DNA of 64,000 nucleotides, from NCBI GenBank assembly GCA_012728295.1, contig JAAYFJ010000010.1:1-64000 (forward strand), written 5' to 3'. Under the pieces are notes generated by a model that was not told the DNA's origin, ran no database searches, and worked only from the letters and a program-made list of their open reading frames with translations. This document shows, piece after piece, positions 36,917-46,152 of the stretch. How positions within the stretch are numbered: position 1 is the first letter of the stretch; each line of letters opens with the position of its first letter. This DNA comes from Tissierellia bacterium. Its GTDB lineage: Bacteria; Bacillota; Clostridia; Tissierellales; Peptoniphilaceae. The translations under genes were made by a program, and so were the position numbers.

Positions 36917-37888
36917 ATGAAAGGTATACCTGCTATATTTGAAGATTACCTGAGTTATCTAGAATCTACAAGAGAGTTATCACCAGCAACGGTTCAAGTA
37001 TATTTTTATGAAACAAGATTATTTTTAAGATATATTAAGTATCGTTTCAACATGTTGGAGGAAAATGAGAGTATAGAGTTTCCAGATACAATTGATATCA
37101 GTTCTATAGATGAGAATGTATTAAGCAAAGTTAGGTTAAGAGATTTACTAGCTTATATTGGATACGCAGATAAGACTTTAGATAATAGTAGTGCAGCTAA
37201 AGCTAGAAAAGTATCGTCATTGAGAACTTTTTTTAACTATCTTAATCTTAAAGCGGAGGTAATAGATAAGAACCCAACAGATGGATTAGACTTGCCTAAA
37301 AAATCTACTACACTACCAAAGTATTTGAGTTTAGACCAATCTATGCAATTAATCAATACTATTAAAGCAGAAGAAGATCTATACGTAAGGACTAGAGATC
37401 TTGCTATAATAATGCTATTTTTGAACACAGGTATGAGGGTCGCAGAACTATGTGCATTAAATATAGAAAATTACAATCGGGAAAATCTATCAATTAGAGT
37501 TACCGGAAAAGGTAATAAGCAAAGAGAGATATTTCTTCATTTATCAACAGCGAATCTTATAGATGACTATATTGCCATTAGACCTGACGTTGAGAATGAA
37601 AATGCAATATTTATAAGCAGAAAACTTAACCGATATTCTACTAGGGGGATTCAATATTTAGTAGAACGATATGTAGATAAAGCTGGTTTAGACTCAACTG
37701 AGGTTACCGTACACAAGCTAAGACACACTGCAGCGACATTTATGTATTTATATGGAGACTCTGATATTAGGAGTATTCAAGAAATACTAGGTCATGCCAA
37801 TATTTCTACTACACAAATTTATACACACGTATCTGAAGATAAGAAAAGGGCAATCATGGAAAACTTTCCTTTAGGAGATATTGAATAA
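36917..37888 (+). CDS. XerC/XerD-like tyrosine recombinase
   Basis: Site-specific recombinase of 323 aa. A SAM-like N-terminal core-binding domain (about 1-110) precedes a catalytic domain with the full set Arg174 (TGMRVAEL), Lys at 198/201, His266 and Arg269 (HKLRHTAATF), His293 (LGHANIS) and nucleophile Tyr302 (IYTHVS). It sits among housekeeping genes, with no phage or transposon genes beside it, so dimer resolution is likelier than mobility. The N-terminal half has an insertion-like acidic stretch (about 48-70). A perfect 17-bp inverted repeat lies just downstream. Confidence 0.9.
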   Translation: MKGIPAIFEDYLSYLESTRELSPATVQVYFYETRLFLRYIKYRFNMLEENESIEFPDTIDISSIDENVLSKVRLRDLLAYIGYADKTLDNSSAAKARKVSSLRTFFNYLNLKAEVIDKNPTDGLDLPKKSTTLPKYLSLDQSMQLINTIKAEEDLYVRTRDLAIIMLFLNTGMRVAELCALNIENYNRENLSIRVTGKGNKQREIFLHLSTANLIDDYIAIRPDVENENAIFISRKLNRYSTRGIQYLVERYVDKAGLDSTEVTVHKLRHTAATFMYLYGDSDIRSIQEILGHANISTTQIYTHVSEDKKRAIMENFPLGDIE

Positions 37889-37901
37889 CAAGAACATTAC
37901 T

Positions 37902-37941
37902 CACCCAATGTCACAAAATAACTGTTTTGTGACATTGGGTG
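37902..37941. repeat. perfect 17-bp inverted repeat with 6-base centre
   Basis: CACCCAATGTCACAAAA (37902-37918) is repeated inverted at 37925-37941 around TAACTG. No T-run follows on either strand, so it is a poor intrinsic terminator. It starts 13 bases after the recombinase stop. The geometry, two arms around six bases, resembles a tyrosine-recombinase core site, but the sequence does not match known dif sites. Confidence 0.7.
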
Positions 37942-37967
37942 TAAAGGGCAAATAATATAGGCTAAAT

Positions 37968-38021
37968 ATAATAAAAACCCACCAAAGATGTAATATGTCG
38001 TCTTTGGTGGGTTTTTATTAT
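37968..38021. terminator. bidirectional terminator between convergent operons
   Basis: A perfect 21-bp stem (37968-37988 with 38001-38021) contains ACCCACCAAAGA and ends in AATAAAAA/TTTTTATT on the two sides, so it can act on both strands. It separates the plus-strand recombinase from the minus-strand lyase and overlaps the last codons of the latter. Confidence 0.92.
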
Positions 38022-39304
38022 ATTTGTATATTATGTTCTTTAATCATAGCTTGTAAAATTTGCATAACCATAACTTTACCATGGTCATAATTCATACCAC
38101 CTTGGTAGAAAACTTGATATGGTGGTCTCATAGGTCCATCTGCACTTAGTTCTATCGAAGATCCCTCTATAAATCCTCCAGTGGCCATTATTACTTTGTC
38201 CGTATATCCTGGCATATCCCAAGCTTCTGGAATAACATGGCTATCTACAACTGAAGCTTTTTGAACAGTCTTACAAAATGTTTTAACTAACTCTGGATTA
38301 TTAAATGTTATTGCTTGCACAATATCGGATCTTAATTCATCAATGCTTGGTTTAATTGCAAATCCCAAAGATGAAAATGTTGCTCCAACCAATAAACCTA
38401 CTTTATAAGCTTCATGAACTATTTGTGGTGCGAAATATAAGCCTTGTAACATTGAACGAGTCATACCAAACGTCAATCCACAATCTTTACTTAAGCCAGG
38501 AGCAGTAAGTCTATTTGTTACACTTTTAACTAATTCTTTTTTCCCAGCAATATACCCACCAGAAGCGGCTATCCCAGCGCCAGGATTTTTTATTAATGAA
38601 CCAGCTATAATATCTGCACCAATTTCTAAAGGTTCGCGTTCTTCTGTAAATTCACCATAACAATTATCAATAAATATAGGAATATCGAATTTTAACTTAA
38701 TAGCACTTATTACCTCTTCCATTTCTTTAATTGTTATAGCTCTTCTATCGCCATAACCTGTAGACCTTTGAATTGCAATTAACTTCGTATTATGCTTTAT
38801 CTTTTCCATAATGATATCTATTTGCATTTTGTCATTTTTATCCAATGGAGCATAATCAAAAGAAATTCCCATGTCTTTAAGTGTATTGGCATCGTCTGTT
38901 GTCTCCCCTATTACTTTTAACAAAGTGTCATATGGTTTTCCTGATATATATAGAAGTTCGTCCCCGTGGCGAAGAAGCCCTGATAAACAAAGATAAATTG
39001 CATGAGTGCCTGAGACAATCAATGGTCTAACTAGAGCATCTTCTGCTTTGAATACTGTTGCATATATACTTTCAGTTTTTTCTCGCCCCATATCGCCATA
39101 TCCATAGCCAGTTGACCATGCAAAATCTGTATAGGATAGCCTATGGTATTGCATCGCGTTATTAACTTTGTTTTGATTATAAAACCTGATAGATCTATGC
39201 TTGTCAATTATATCAGCTATTCTATTTTCATTTTCATTAACAAAGTCATATACTTTTTTATCTATATTATATAGTTCTAATATCTCTTTTAGTAATATAT
39301 TCAA
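38018..39304 (-). CDS. PLP-dependent methionine gamma-lyase family protein (PF06838)
   Basis: A fold-type I PLP protein of the family once called aluminium resistance protein (YnbB in B. subtilis). The 428-aa sequence has the family VSGTHAIYLCLSGLLRHGD, an aspartate-containing FIDNCYGEF and the probable Schiff-base Lys239 in AGSLIKNPGAG. The family is thought to act on cysteine or methionine derivatives, but the physiological reaction is not established. GGAGG precedes the ATG. It is the last gene of the mutS-mutL-miaA run, 14 bases after miaA, as in other Firmicutes where it neighbours miaA-hfq; no hfq gene is here. Confidence 0.9.
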   Translation of the reverse strand: MNILLKEILELYNIDKKVYDFVNENENRIADIIDKHRSIRFYNQNKVNNAMQYHRLSYTDFAWSTGYGYGDMGREKTESIYATVFKAEDALVRPLIVSGTHAIYLCLSGLLRHGDELLYISGKPYDTLLKVIGETTDDANTLKDMGISFDYAPLDKNDKMQIDIIMEKIKHNTKLIAIQRSTGYGDRRAITIKEMEEVISAIKLKFDIPIFIDNCYGEFTEEREPLEIGADIIAGSLIKNPGAGIAASGGYIAGKKELVKSVTNRLTAPGLSKDCGLTFGMTRSMLQGLYFAPQIVHEAYKVGLLVGATFSSLGFAIKPSIDELRSDIVQAITFNNPELVKTFCKTVQKASVVDSHVIPEAWDMPGYTDKVIMATGGFIEGSSIELSADGPMRPPYQVFYQGGMNYDHGKVMVMQILQAMIKEHNIQI

Positions 39305-39318
39305 ACTAACCTCCTGAA

Positions 39319-40233
39319 TTAACCATAAACTGTTTCAATTATATGTTCAATCAATTTATCATCATCGTTCCATATGTCCCTATCAATCCAAATAAAATTG
39401 CCTTGATTTTTAAACCATGTCAGTTGCCTTTTTGCATATTGTCGACTGTGCTGTTTAATCTTACTAACGGCATCATCTTTAGAACAATTACCATCAAAAT
39501 AGTCATATAACTCTTTATATCCAATGGCTCTTTGACTAGACAAATCCCTATTCAATTGCTTTGAATATAATCTGTATGCCTCATTCAGCAATCCATTTTC
39601 CATCATATTGTCAACTCTAATGTTTATAGCATCATATAATTTCTCTCTATCACGTATCAATGCAAAACAGTGAAATGAATATTCCTTTCGCGGCTTTCTA
39701 TTGTCATCTCGGCCTAAATTACCTCCCAATAATGCTATCTCAAGGGCTCTCATAACTCTTCTTGGATTGTTGTAATCAAGGCTATCAATATGGTCTGATA
39801 AAGAATTTAATTCTTCAACCAATCCTTCAATACCTTTTGTTTCATATATCCTAGAAACAATTTTTCTACACTTTAAATCTGGAGGAGTATCATTAAACTT
39901 CCAATCATATATAAGGCTATTGATATATAAACCTGTTCCTCCTACGATGATAGGAACTTTACCACGGGCAATTATTTCATCTATAATTTTTAAAGCTTCC
40001 TTTTGAAATTCAGCTACAGAATAATTGTAATCAGGGTTTGAAATATCAATCAAATGATGAGGGATTCCTTTCATTTCTTCAGTAGTTGCTTTAGCCGAAC
40101 CTATATCTAATCCTCTATATATTTGCACAGAATCAGCAGAGATAATTTCACCATCAAGTCGTTTTGATAACTCAATTCCAATAGAAGTTTTTCCAGTTCC
40201 TGTGGGCCCACCAATAATAATAATATCAGACAT
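39319..40233 (-). CDS. miaA: tRNA dimethylallyltransferase
   Basis: Adds a dimethylallyl group to A37 of tRNAs reading UNN codons. P-loop GGPTGTGKTS (8-17), ISADSVQIYRGLDIGSAK with the catalytic Asp, and VGGTGLYINSL are present; 304 aa is normal. MiaB, which methylthiolates the product, is encoded upstream in the same run. GAGGTG lies 5 bases before ATG. Confidence 0.96.
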   Translation of the reverse strand: MSDIIIIGGPTGTGKTSIGIELSKRLDGEIISADSVQIYRGLDIGSAKATTEEMKGIPHHLIDISNPDYNYSVAEFQKEALKIIDEIIARGKVPIIVGGTGLYINSLIYDWKFNDTPPDLKCRKIVSRIYETKGIEGLVEELNSLSDHIDSLDYNNPRRVMRALEIALLGGNLGRDDNRKPRKEYSFHCFALIRDREKLYDAINIRVDNMMENGLLNEAYRLYSKQLNRDLSSQRAIGYKELYDYFDGNCSKDDAVSKIKQHSRQYAKRQLTWFKNQGNFIWIDRDIWNDDDKLIEHIIETVYG

Positions 40234-40245
40234 ATAGCACCTCTA

Positions 40246-42141
40246 CTAACTCATTTCTCTTAGAAAGTTTTTTTCGAATTCTTTTTTAGTCAATATCATC
40301 ATTGTAGGTCTTCCGTGTGGGCAAGTGTAGGGTTGGTGTAATTGCAATAACTCAGCTAAAAGATTTTTTGCAATTTCTGCATTTATCTGTAGTCCTGACT
40401 TTATTGCGTTAATACAAGATTTTTTCATTATTTTTTCTATTATAAATTCTATCTGTGTATTTTCTATATTACCATTTTTAGATTCTGTGTCATAAAAAAT
40501 CATATCATCAAAGATTGCCCTAACCATATTGTATTCTATTGGTTTTCCCATAATAATAGGAACACCTCTTATAATAATACTACTTTCATCAAATGCCTCT
40601 ATATCATATCCAATACTATTAAACTTATTAAAAATCTCTTCAGAACTTTGTGCGATTCCATTAACTGGAATTATTATCGGCTGCAAAAGAGCTTGCGTAT
40701 CTAAGTTTGATTTTTTTACTTCCTGCAAATAATATTCATACTTAATTCTCTCGTGAGCTGCATGCTGATCAATTATTACCAACATATCTTCATATTGAAA
40801 TACGATATAAGTTGTGAATATTTGGCCAATAAATGTAGCATTATTTACATTTATCATCTTCATTCGATTAGGTATTTCATTTTGTGCTACACTTTTTTCC
40901 TCTTTCCCATTTAGTTTCACATCGTTAATAATATTAAGGTTATCTTCATTCCCAGAAAAGTTAATATTGGTAGAAATATAAGAGCTTAAGTCTACAGCAC
41001 TATTTTCTTGATCAATAATATCAAATTTCTCTTCTACAAATGAACTTTCATTATTCAGAGCGTTACTATAATCTACTACATTATCTTGTTGATACTTATC
41101 AAATATAGTTTCCTTTTCAACGGCTAAATCCATTTTTTTCTTAAATTTAGGTATAGAAAGACTATTCTTTATCGTATTAGATATAGTTTGCTCAATTTTC
41201 CCAAGCCAAAAAAACTCGTCCTTAATATTCACTACAGTTTTATTGGGATGAACGTTTACATCTACTTCGTTTTGAGGGATAGAAAGTTGTAATACAAATA
41301 CAGGATGCTTTTGTAAAGGTATTATACTACGATATTTTAGTTCTATTCCTTTAACTAATTCTGGATATTTAATGCTTCTTTTATTTATAGACAAATATTG
41401 GTGCATTCTATTAGATCTATACAAAAGATTGTTAGATATATAACCAGTTACATATTGGCCATTCTCCCTTGGCAGTTCAATCATGTTTTTCGCAATATCA
41501 CTACCTAGCACTTGATATATTCTATCTCTAAGTCTTTCATTTGCCAAAGTTTTAATAACTACTAACTTATCCTTGATAAAGGTAAATGAACATTGAGGGT
41601 GACTAAAGCAAAATCTAATCATAAGTTGATGAATAATAGAGGACTCATAGTTGTCCTGTCTTAATAAGTTCTTCCTAACAGGTAAGTTTTCAAATAACGA
41701 TGATACTATAATGGTTGTCCCTTTATTCGTAGCTACATTGTTTACCGATGAAGGAATTCCAAATGAGACCTCGTATTTATGACCATGTATATCATTTTCT
41801 GTTCTGGTTAACAACTCAACATCTGCAACTGCAGCAATACTTGCTAGCGCCTCACCTCTGAACCCCATCGTATTAATTGTGAAAAGGTCTTCAATTTTAT
41901 TTAGTTTAGATGTAGAGTGTCTCAGAAAAGCTGAAGGAATATCTTCCTTTAATATTCCTGATCCATTATCTGAGACTCTAATATATGTCTTTCCACCATC
42001 TTTTATCTCTACTGTTATTGCCTTTGCATTTGCATCTAAAGAGTTTTCTACCAATTCTTTAATAATTGAAGCTGGGTTTTCAATGACTTCACCAGCTGCA
42101 ATTTTATTAATAGTTGCATCATCTAAGACTCTAATTTTCAT
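40246..42141 (-). CDS. mutL: DNA mismatch repair protein MutL
   Basis: Couples mismatch recognition to strand incision. The GHKL ATPase motifs are present (VENSLDANA, DNGSGI, GFRGEALASI). The C-terminal domain has the metal-dependent nicking motif DQHAAHERIKYE (458-469), the downstream KSCINAIKSG and CPHGRPT, so it is the nuclease-active type found in organisms without MutH. ATG 42141 (631 aa) has AGAGG at 9 bases; the longer frame from 42174 is rejected. It overlaps the mutS end by 11 bases. The linker (about 330-430) is low-complexity and acidic, as usual. Confidence 0.96.
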   Translation of the reverse strand: MKIRVLDDATINKIAAGEVIENPASIIKELVENSLDANAKAITVEIKDGGKTYIRVSDNGSGILKEDIPSAFLRHSTSKLNKIEDLFTINTMGFRGEALASIAAVADVELLTRTENDIHGHKYEVSFGIPSSVNNVATNKGTTIIVSSLFENLPVRKNLLRQDNYESSIIHQLMIRFCFSHPQCSFTFIKDKLVVIKTLANERLRDRIYQVLGSDIAKNMIELPRENGQYVTGYISNNLLYRSNRMHQYLSINKRSIKYPELVKGIELKYRSIIPLQKHPVFVLQLSIPQNEVDVNVHPNKTVVNIKDEFFWLGKIEQTISNTIKNSLSIPKFKKKMDLAVEKETIFDKYQQDNVVDYSNALNNESSFVEEKFDIIDQENSAVDLSSYISTNINFSGNEDNLNIINDVKLNGKEEKSVAQNEIPNRMKMINVNNATFIGQIFTTYIVFQYEDMLVIIDQHAAHERIKYEYYLQEVKKSNLDTQALLQPIIIPVNGIAQSSEEIFNKFNSIGYDIEAFDESSIIIRGVPIIMGKPIEYNMVRAIFDDMIFYDTESKNGNIENTQIEFIIEKIMKKSCINAIKSGLQINAEIAKNLLAELLQLHQPYTCPHGRPTMMILTKKEFEKNFLREMS

Positions 42142-44743
42142 AATCGTTATCCTCTGAGTTTTGCACCATGACAATTAATTCGTGTAGCTTACCAAAGGCA
42201 GCCATAGGAGATATATTGTTGATGTCCAACGATAGAATTTCCTTTATTAACGAAGTGCTCAATTCATCTCTTTTATAATTATAATTATCAGATACAGCAG
42301 CTTTACTTGTGATTTCATCAACTTCAATACTGTCTAATACCTCCCAAGCACGATTTATGACATGATTATTTATACCTGCGAGCTTCGCTACCTGTATTCC
42401 ATAGCTTTTATTTACAGAACCTTTTACAACTTTTCTAAGGAACTTAATCTCATGATTGTATTCCTCAGCAATTACATTATAGTTCTCAACTCCTGGCAAA
42501 TCCTCTGCAAGACTTGTCAGCTCATGGTAATGCGTAGCAAATAGTGTTTTAGCCTTAATAAAATCGTGTATGTGCTCTATTACTGCCCAAGCGATACTTA
42601 ATCCATCATAGGTACTAGTGCCTCTTCCTACTTCATCTAAAATTACTAAACTATCTTTTGTAGATTCTTTTAATATGGTGGCTACTTCCTTCATTTCTAC
42701 CATAAAAGTGCTCTCACCTTTAGATAAATTATCTGCAGCTCCAATTCTTGTGAAAATTCTATCTATTAGGCATATATTGGCAAATTCTGCTGGGACAAAG
42801 CTACCAATTTGAGCCATAATAACAATAATACCAATTTGTCTCATATAAGTTGATTTCCCAGACATGTTCGGTCCAGTTATCAGGTGAATATATGATTTAT
42901 TTGACATTATGATGTCGTTAGGAATGAAGTTCTCTTCTTTTACTAATTTTTCTACAACTGGGTGTCTTCCGCCTTTAATATTTATTATTCCTTCTTTATT
43001 AAAAGTAGGTTTTATATAATGGTTTTGATATGCTACGTATGATAACGAACACAGACAATCCAGCTTTGCAACAGAATGTGAAGATTCTTGTATATTTGTA
43101 ATTTCCTTTTCACATTCTTTTATAATTTCTGAGAATAAAATATACTCTAGCTTTATTGCCTTATCTCCAGCTAAAGTTATATCTTCCTCGATTAACTTTA
43201 ATTCTTCAGTGAAATATCTTTCTGAACCAACAAGGGTTTGTTTTCTAATAAAGTATTCTGGCACTATATCTATATTAGATTTAGTAACTTCTATATAATA
43301 TCCCAATATTCTATTGTGACGAACCTTTATATTTTTTATGCCCGTTTCTTTTCTTAGTTTTGACTCATATTGGGCTAGAAGTTGTTTACCTTCTACTGAT
43401 ATTTTTCTATATTTATCTAATTCCTCGTTATAACCAGTTTTTATTACGTTTCCGTCTCGAATGCTAATAGAGGGATCTTCATTAATAGCACAATCAATAG
43501 TATTAACTATTCCAGAGTGGTTGTGTATTTGTTTTGAAAAATCATTTAATAAGTTGTATGAACCTGTATCTAATAAAAGCTTAATAGCTTGAACTGCTTT
43601 TAGTGAAGATGACAATCCTAATAAATCTCTACCATTAATATTTCCAGTAGCGATACGCATCACAAGTCTGTCTAGATCATAAATTAGAGTTAATCCTTTT
43701 CGCAATTCCTCTCTAATAATGGTGCTGTCATGAAATATCTCTATCAAATTTTGTCTTCCAAGAATTTCATCTTCATTCTTTAATGGTAATTCAATCCATT
43801 GTCTCAATAGTCTACTTCCCATAGCAGTTTTTGTTTTATCTAATATATTATAAAGGGATCCTTCTTTTGAATCAGTATATAGAGTTCTTACTAATTCTAA
43901 AGTTGAAAATGCATTATTATCGAGTACCATATATTTGTCAAAACTATAATTGTTGATGGGTTTTAAATGTTGAATTGTTGATTTCTGCGTCTCATGTAAA
44001 TACATAATTAACATGTAGATTGCAAGAATTGAGCTTTGATTCTGTTGAACATCCCTACCTTTAAGAAACTCTGGCCATATCTTCTCTAATTCTTTTAGCA
44101 CTTCTTTTGACACCTTATCTGGGACAGATCTTAAACTCTTATTAATATTTTTCATTATGTCTAATCGGCTTAACAAATCACTATATAATGATAGCTCTTC
44201 ATTGTATAATAATTCGTTGGGATTAACTCTTGAAAATTCATTAATAATAGAGTCTATAGAGCTGATTCTAAAAGAAGCATTATTTGCCCATACCTCACCA
44301 GTTGAAAAATCGCAATAAGCAACCCCTATGCCTAGTGGATGATAGTAAACACTCATGACATAATTATTATTTCTATGATCAGAGTTTTCATAGTTAGTGT
44401 ATGTTCCTGGGGTTAATATCTTAATAACATCACGTTTTACCAAACCTTTGGCTTCTGAAGGATCCTCTGTTTGCTCACAAATTGCCACCTTAAAGCCTTG
44501 GGATAATAGTCTAGGTATATATTGATCTATTACATGATGTGGAACTCCACACATGGGAACTCTTTCTTCTAAACCCGCATCTCTTCCCGTTAAGGCGATA
44601 TTTAGCGTCTTAGATGCAACCACAGCATCTTCAAAAAACATCTCGTAAAAGTCCCCTAAACGAAAAAACAATAATGCGTCAGGATTTTTATCTTTCATAT
44701 TTAGATATTGTTTCATCATTGGTGTTAACTGAGATCTATCCAA
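42131..44743 (-). CDS. mutS: DNA mismatch repair protein MutS
   Basis: Mismatch-binding ATPase. The N-terminal mismatch wedge motif GDFYEMF (Phe32, Glu34), a connector and lever region, a clamp and the ABC-type ATPase domain with Walker A GPNMSGKST (624-632), Walker B LVILDEVGRGTS and the TLFATHYHEL switch are all present. The 870-aa length is standard for MutS1. It is translationally linked to mutL and 4 bases from miaB. Confidence 0.97.
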   Translation of the reverse strand: MDRSQLTPMMKQYLNMKDKNPDALLFFRLGDFYEMFFEDAVVASKTLNIALTGRDAGLEERVPMCGVPHHVIDQYIPRLLSQGFKVAICEQTEDPSEAKGLVKRDVIKILTPGTYTNYENSDHRNNNYVMSVYYHPLGIGVAYCDFSTGEVWANNASFRISSIDSIINEFSRVNPNELLYNEELSLYSDLLSRLDIMKNINKSLRSVPDKVSKEVLKELEKIWPEFLKGRDVQQNQSSILAIYMLIMYLHETQKSTIQHLKPINNYSFDKYMVLDNNAFSTLELVRTLYTDSKEGSLYNILDKTKTAMGSRLLRQWIELPLKNEDEILGRQNLIEIFHDSTIIREELRKGLTLIYDLDRLVMRIATGNINGRDLLGLSSSLKAVQAIKLLLDTGSYNLLNDFSKQIHNHSGIVNTIDCAINEDPSISIRDGNVIKTGYNEELDKYRKISVEGKQLLAQYESKLRKETGIKNIKVRHNRILGYYIEVTKSNIDIVPEYFIRKQTLVGSERYFTEELKLIEEDITLAGDKAIKLEYILFSEIIKECEKEITNIQESSHSVAKLDCLCSLSYVAYQNHYIKPTFNKEGIINIKGGRHPVVEKLVKEENFIPNDIIMSNKSYIHLITGPNMSGKSTYMRQIGIIVIMAQIGSFVPAEFANICLIDRIFTRIGAADNLSKGESTFMVEMKEVATILKESTKDSLVILDEVGRGTSTYDGLSIAWAVIEHIHDFIKAKTLFATHYHELTSLAEDLPGVENYNVIAEEYNHEIKFLRKVVKGSVNKSYGIQVAKLAGINNHVINRAWEVLDSIEVDEITSKAAVSDNYNYKRDELSTSLIKEILSLDINNISPMAAFGKLHELIVMVQNSEDNDYEN

Positions 44744-44747
44744 AATA

Positions 44748-46103
44748 TCACTCCATTAGTCTACCTTCTAAAGCAAAAGTATTTGCACCTACTATTTTAA
44801 CATTTACGTAAGAACCTATAATATCTTTGTCTCCTGGAAAATTTACAAGCTTGCCATGTAACGTTCTACCAACTAGATTTTCTCCAATCTTATCTATTCC
44901 TTCAACCAAAACTTCTCTAATCTTCCCTATTTCGTTAGTATTCTTTTTTAAAGCTATAGGATATAGTTCAACTAATAGCTTTTCAAATCTTTCTTGCTTT
45001 ACTCTATGTGGTATCTGATCATCCCTTTCAGCTGCTGGTGTGTTGCTTCTGGGAGAATATAGAAACGTATATGATGAATCATATTCAACTTTTTTTATAG
45101 TTTCTATTGTTTTCTCAAAATCTTCCTCTGATTCCCCAGGAAAACCCACTATTAAATCTGTGGTCAAAGCAATATCTGGAACGGTTGCTTTAATTTTATT
45201 TACAATATTAATATATTTTTCTTGTGTATAGTGCCTATTCATCTCTTTTAACACTTTATTGCTTCCAGATTGCAAAGGCAAATGTAAAGAGTGGCATAAC
45301 TTATCTAATTGTGGCCAAGATTCAATTAGTTCATCGCTAATATCTTTTGGGTGGCTTGTCATAAATCTTATGCGTTTTAAACCTTTGATATTATTTATTT
45401 CTTTTAATAATGACACAAAATTATAATTATTACATAAGCTTTTTCCATATGAGTTAACGTTTTGCCCTAGTAACATTACTTCTTTAGTGCCTTTATCCAC
45501 TAGTTTTTCAATTTCACTTATTATTTGCTTGGGGTCTCTACTTATTTCTCTACCGCGTGTATATGGAACAACGCAATATGTGCAAAAGTTATTGCATCCA
45601 TACATAATATTTACTAAAGCCTTATAAGGAGATGAATATATTGCATTTATTTTATCATTTTCTACAGAATACTCAGCCTTAACATCTACTATTCTTTTGT
45701 TATTGCTTGATAAGCCTCTAATTAATTCAGGTAGTTTAAATAGATTTTGTGTTCCAAAAATAATATCCACATGACCATGGGATTTTAATATTTTATCTCT
45801 AGATTCATCCATGTTCATCATGCATCCACCAATTGCAATGATTTTATTAGGGTTGGCATTTTTCATAGGCTTTAATGAGCCTACTTTACCATATACTTTA
45901 TCTTCAGCTGATTGCCTAATAGCGCAAGTATTGAATAATATGATATCTGCCTCTTCATCAGAATCAACTGGTAAATATCCCATATTTTCCAATATCCACG
46001 CAATTTTTTCAGAATCATGTTCATTCATCTGACATCCAAATGTATGGATAATATAGCCTTTATTATATATTTGTTTATTCAAATTCTCACATCCATTTAT
46101 CAC
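44748..46103 (-). CDS. miaB: tRNA-2-methylthio-N6-dimethylallyladenosine synthase
   Basis: Radical-SAM methylthiotransferase modifying i6A37 in tRNA. The N-terminal UPF0004 domain has its cluster cysteines (HTFGCQMNEHD; FNTCAIR; IGGCMMN). The radical-SAM CNNFCTYC follows near 166-175, and a TRAM domain closes the protein. At 451 aa it is full length. The start is uncertain: GTG 46103 touches a perfect hairpin and has no Shine-Dalgarno; TTG 46082 is an alternative and still precedes the conserved HTFGCQMNEHD. Confidence 0.95.
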   Translation of the reverse strand: MINGCENLNKQIYNKGYIIHTFGCQMNEHDSEKIAWILENMGYLPVDSDEEADIILFNTCAIRQSAEDKVYGKVGSLKPMKNANPNKIIAIGGCMMNMDESRDKILKSHGHVDIIFGTQNLFKLPELIRGLSSNNKRIVDVKAEYSVENDKINAIYSSPYKALVNIMYGCNNFCTYCVVPYTRGREISRDPKQIISEIEKLVDKGTKEVMLLGQNVNSYGKSLCNNYNFVSLLKEINNIKGLKRIRFMTSHPKDISDELIESWPQLDKLCHSLHLPLQSGSNKVLKEMNRHYTQEKYINIVNKIKATVPDIALTTDLIVGFPGESEEDFEKTIETIKKVEYDSSYTFLYSPRSNTPAAERDDQIPHRVKQERFEKLLVELYPIALKKNTNEIGKIREVLVEGIDKIGENLVGRTLHGKLVNFPGDKDIIGSYVNVKIVGANTFALEGRLME

Positions 46104-46132
46104 AAATAGGGATAGCTGTGCTATCCCTATTT
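46104..46132 (-). terminator. hairpin abutting the miaB start
   Basis: On the minus strand AAATAGGGATAG and CTATCCCTATTT form a perfect 12-bp stem with a 5-base loop, 20 bases after the ispH-S1 stop. Only three T follow before the possible miaB GTG. It may be a weak terminator or attenuator between the two genes. Confidence 0.6.
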
Positions 46133-46152
46133 AACGCAAAATTATTTGTATA

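Noticed and set aside
36917..37888. Integrase of a mobile element
   Set aside because: No attachment-site duplication, transfer, phage or cargo genes flank it; neighbours are core genes on both sides.
37902..37941. Inverted repeat as a canonical dif site
   Set aside because: The sequence lacks the conserved dif core of Gram-positive bacteria and its arms are 17, not 11, bases; kept only as an open question.
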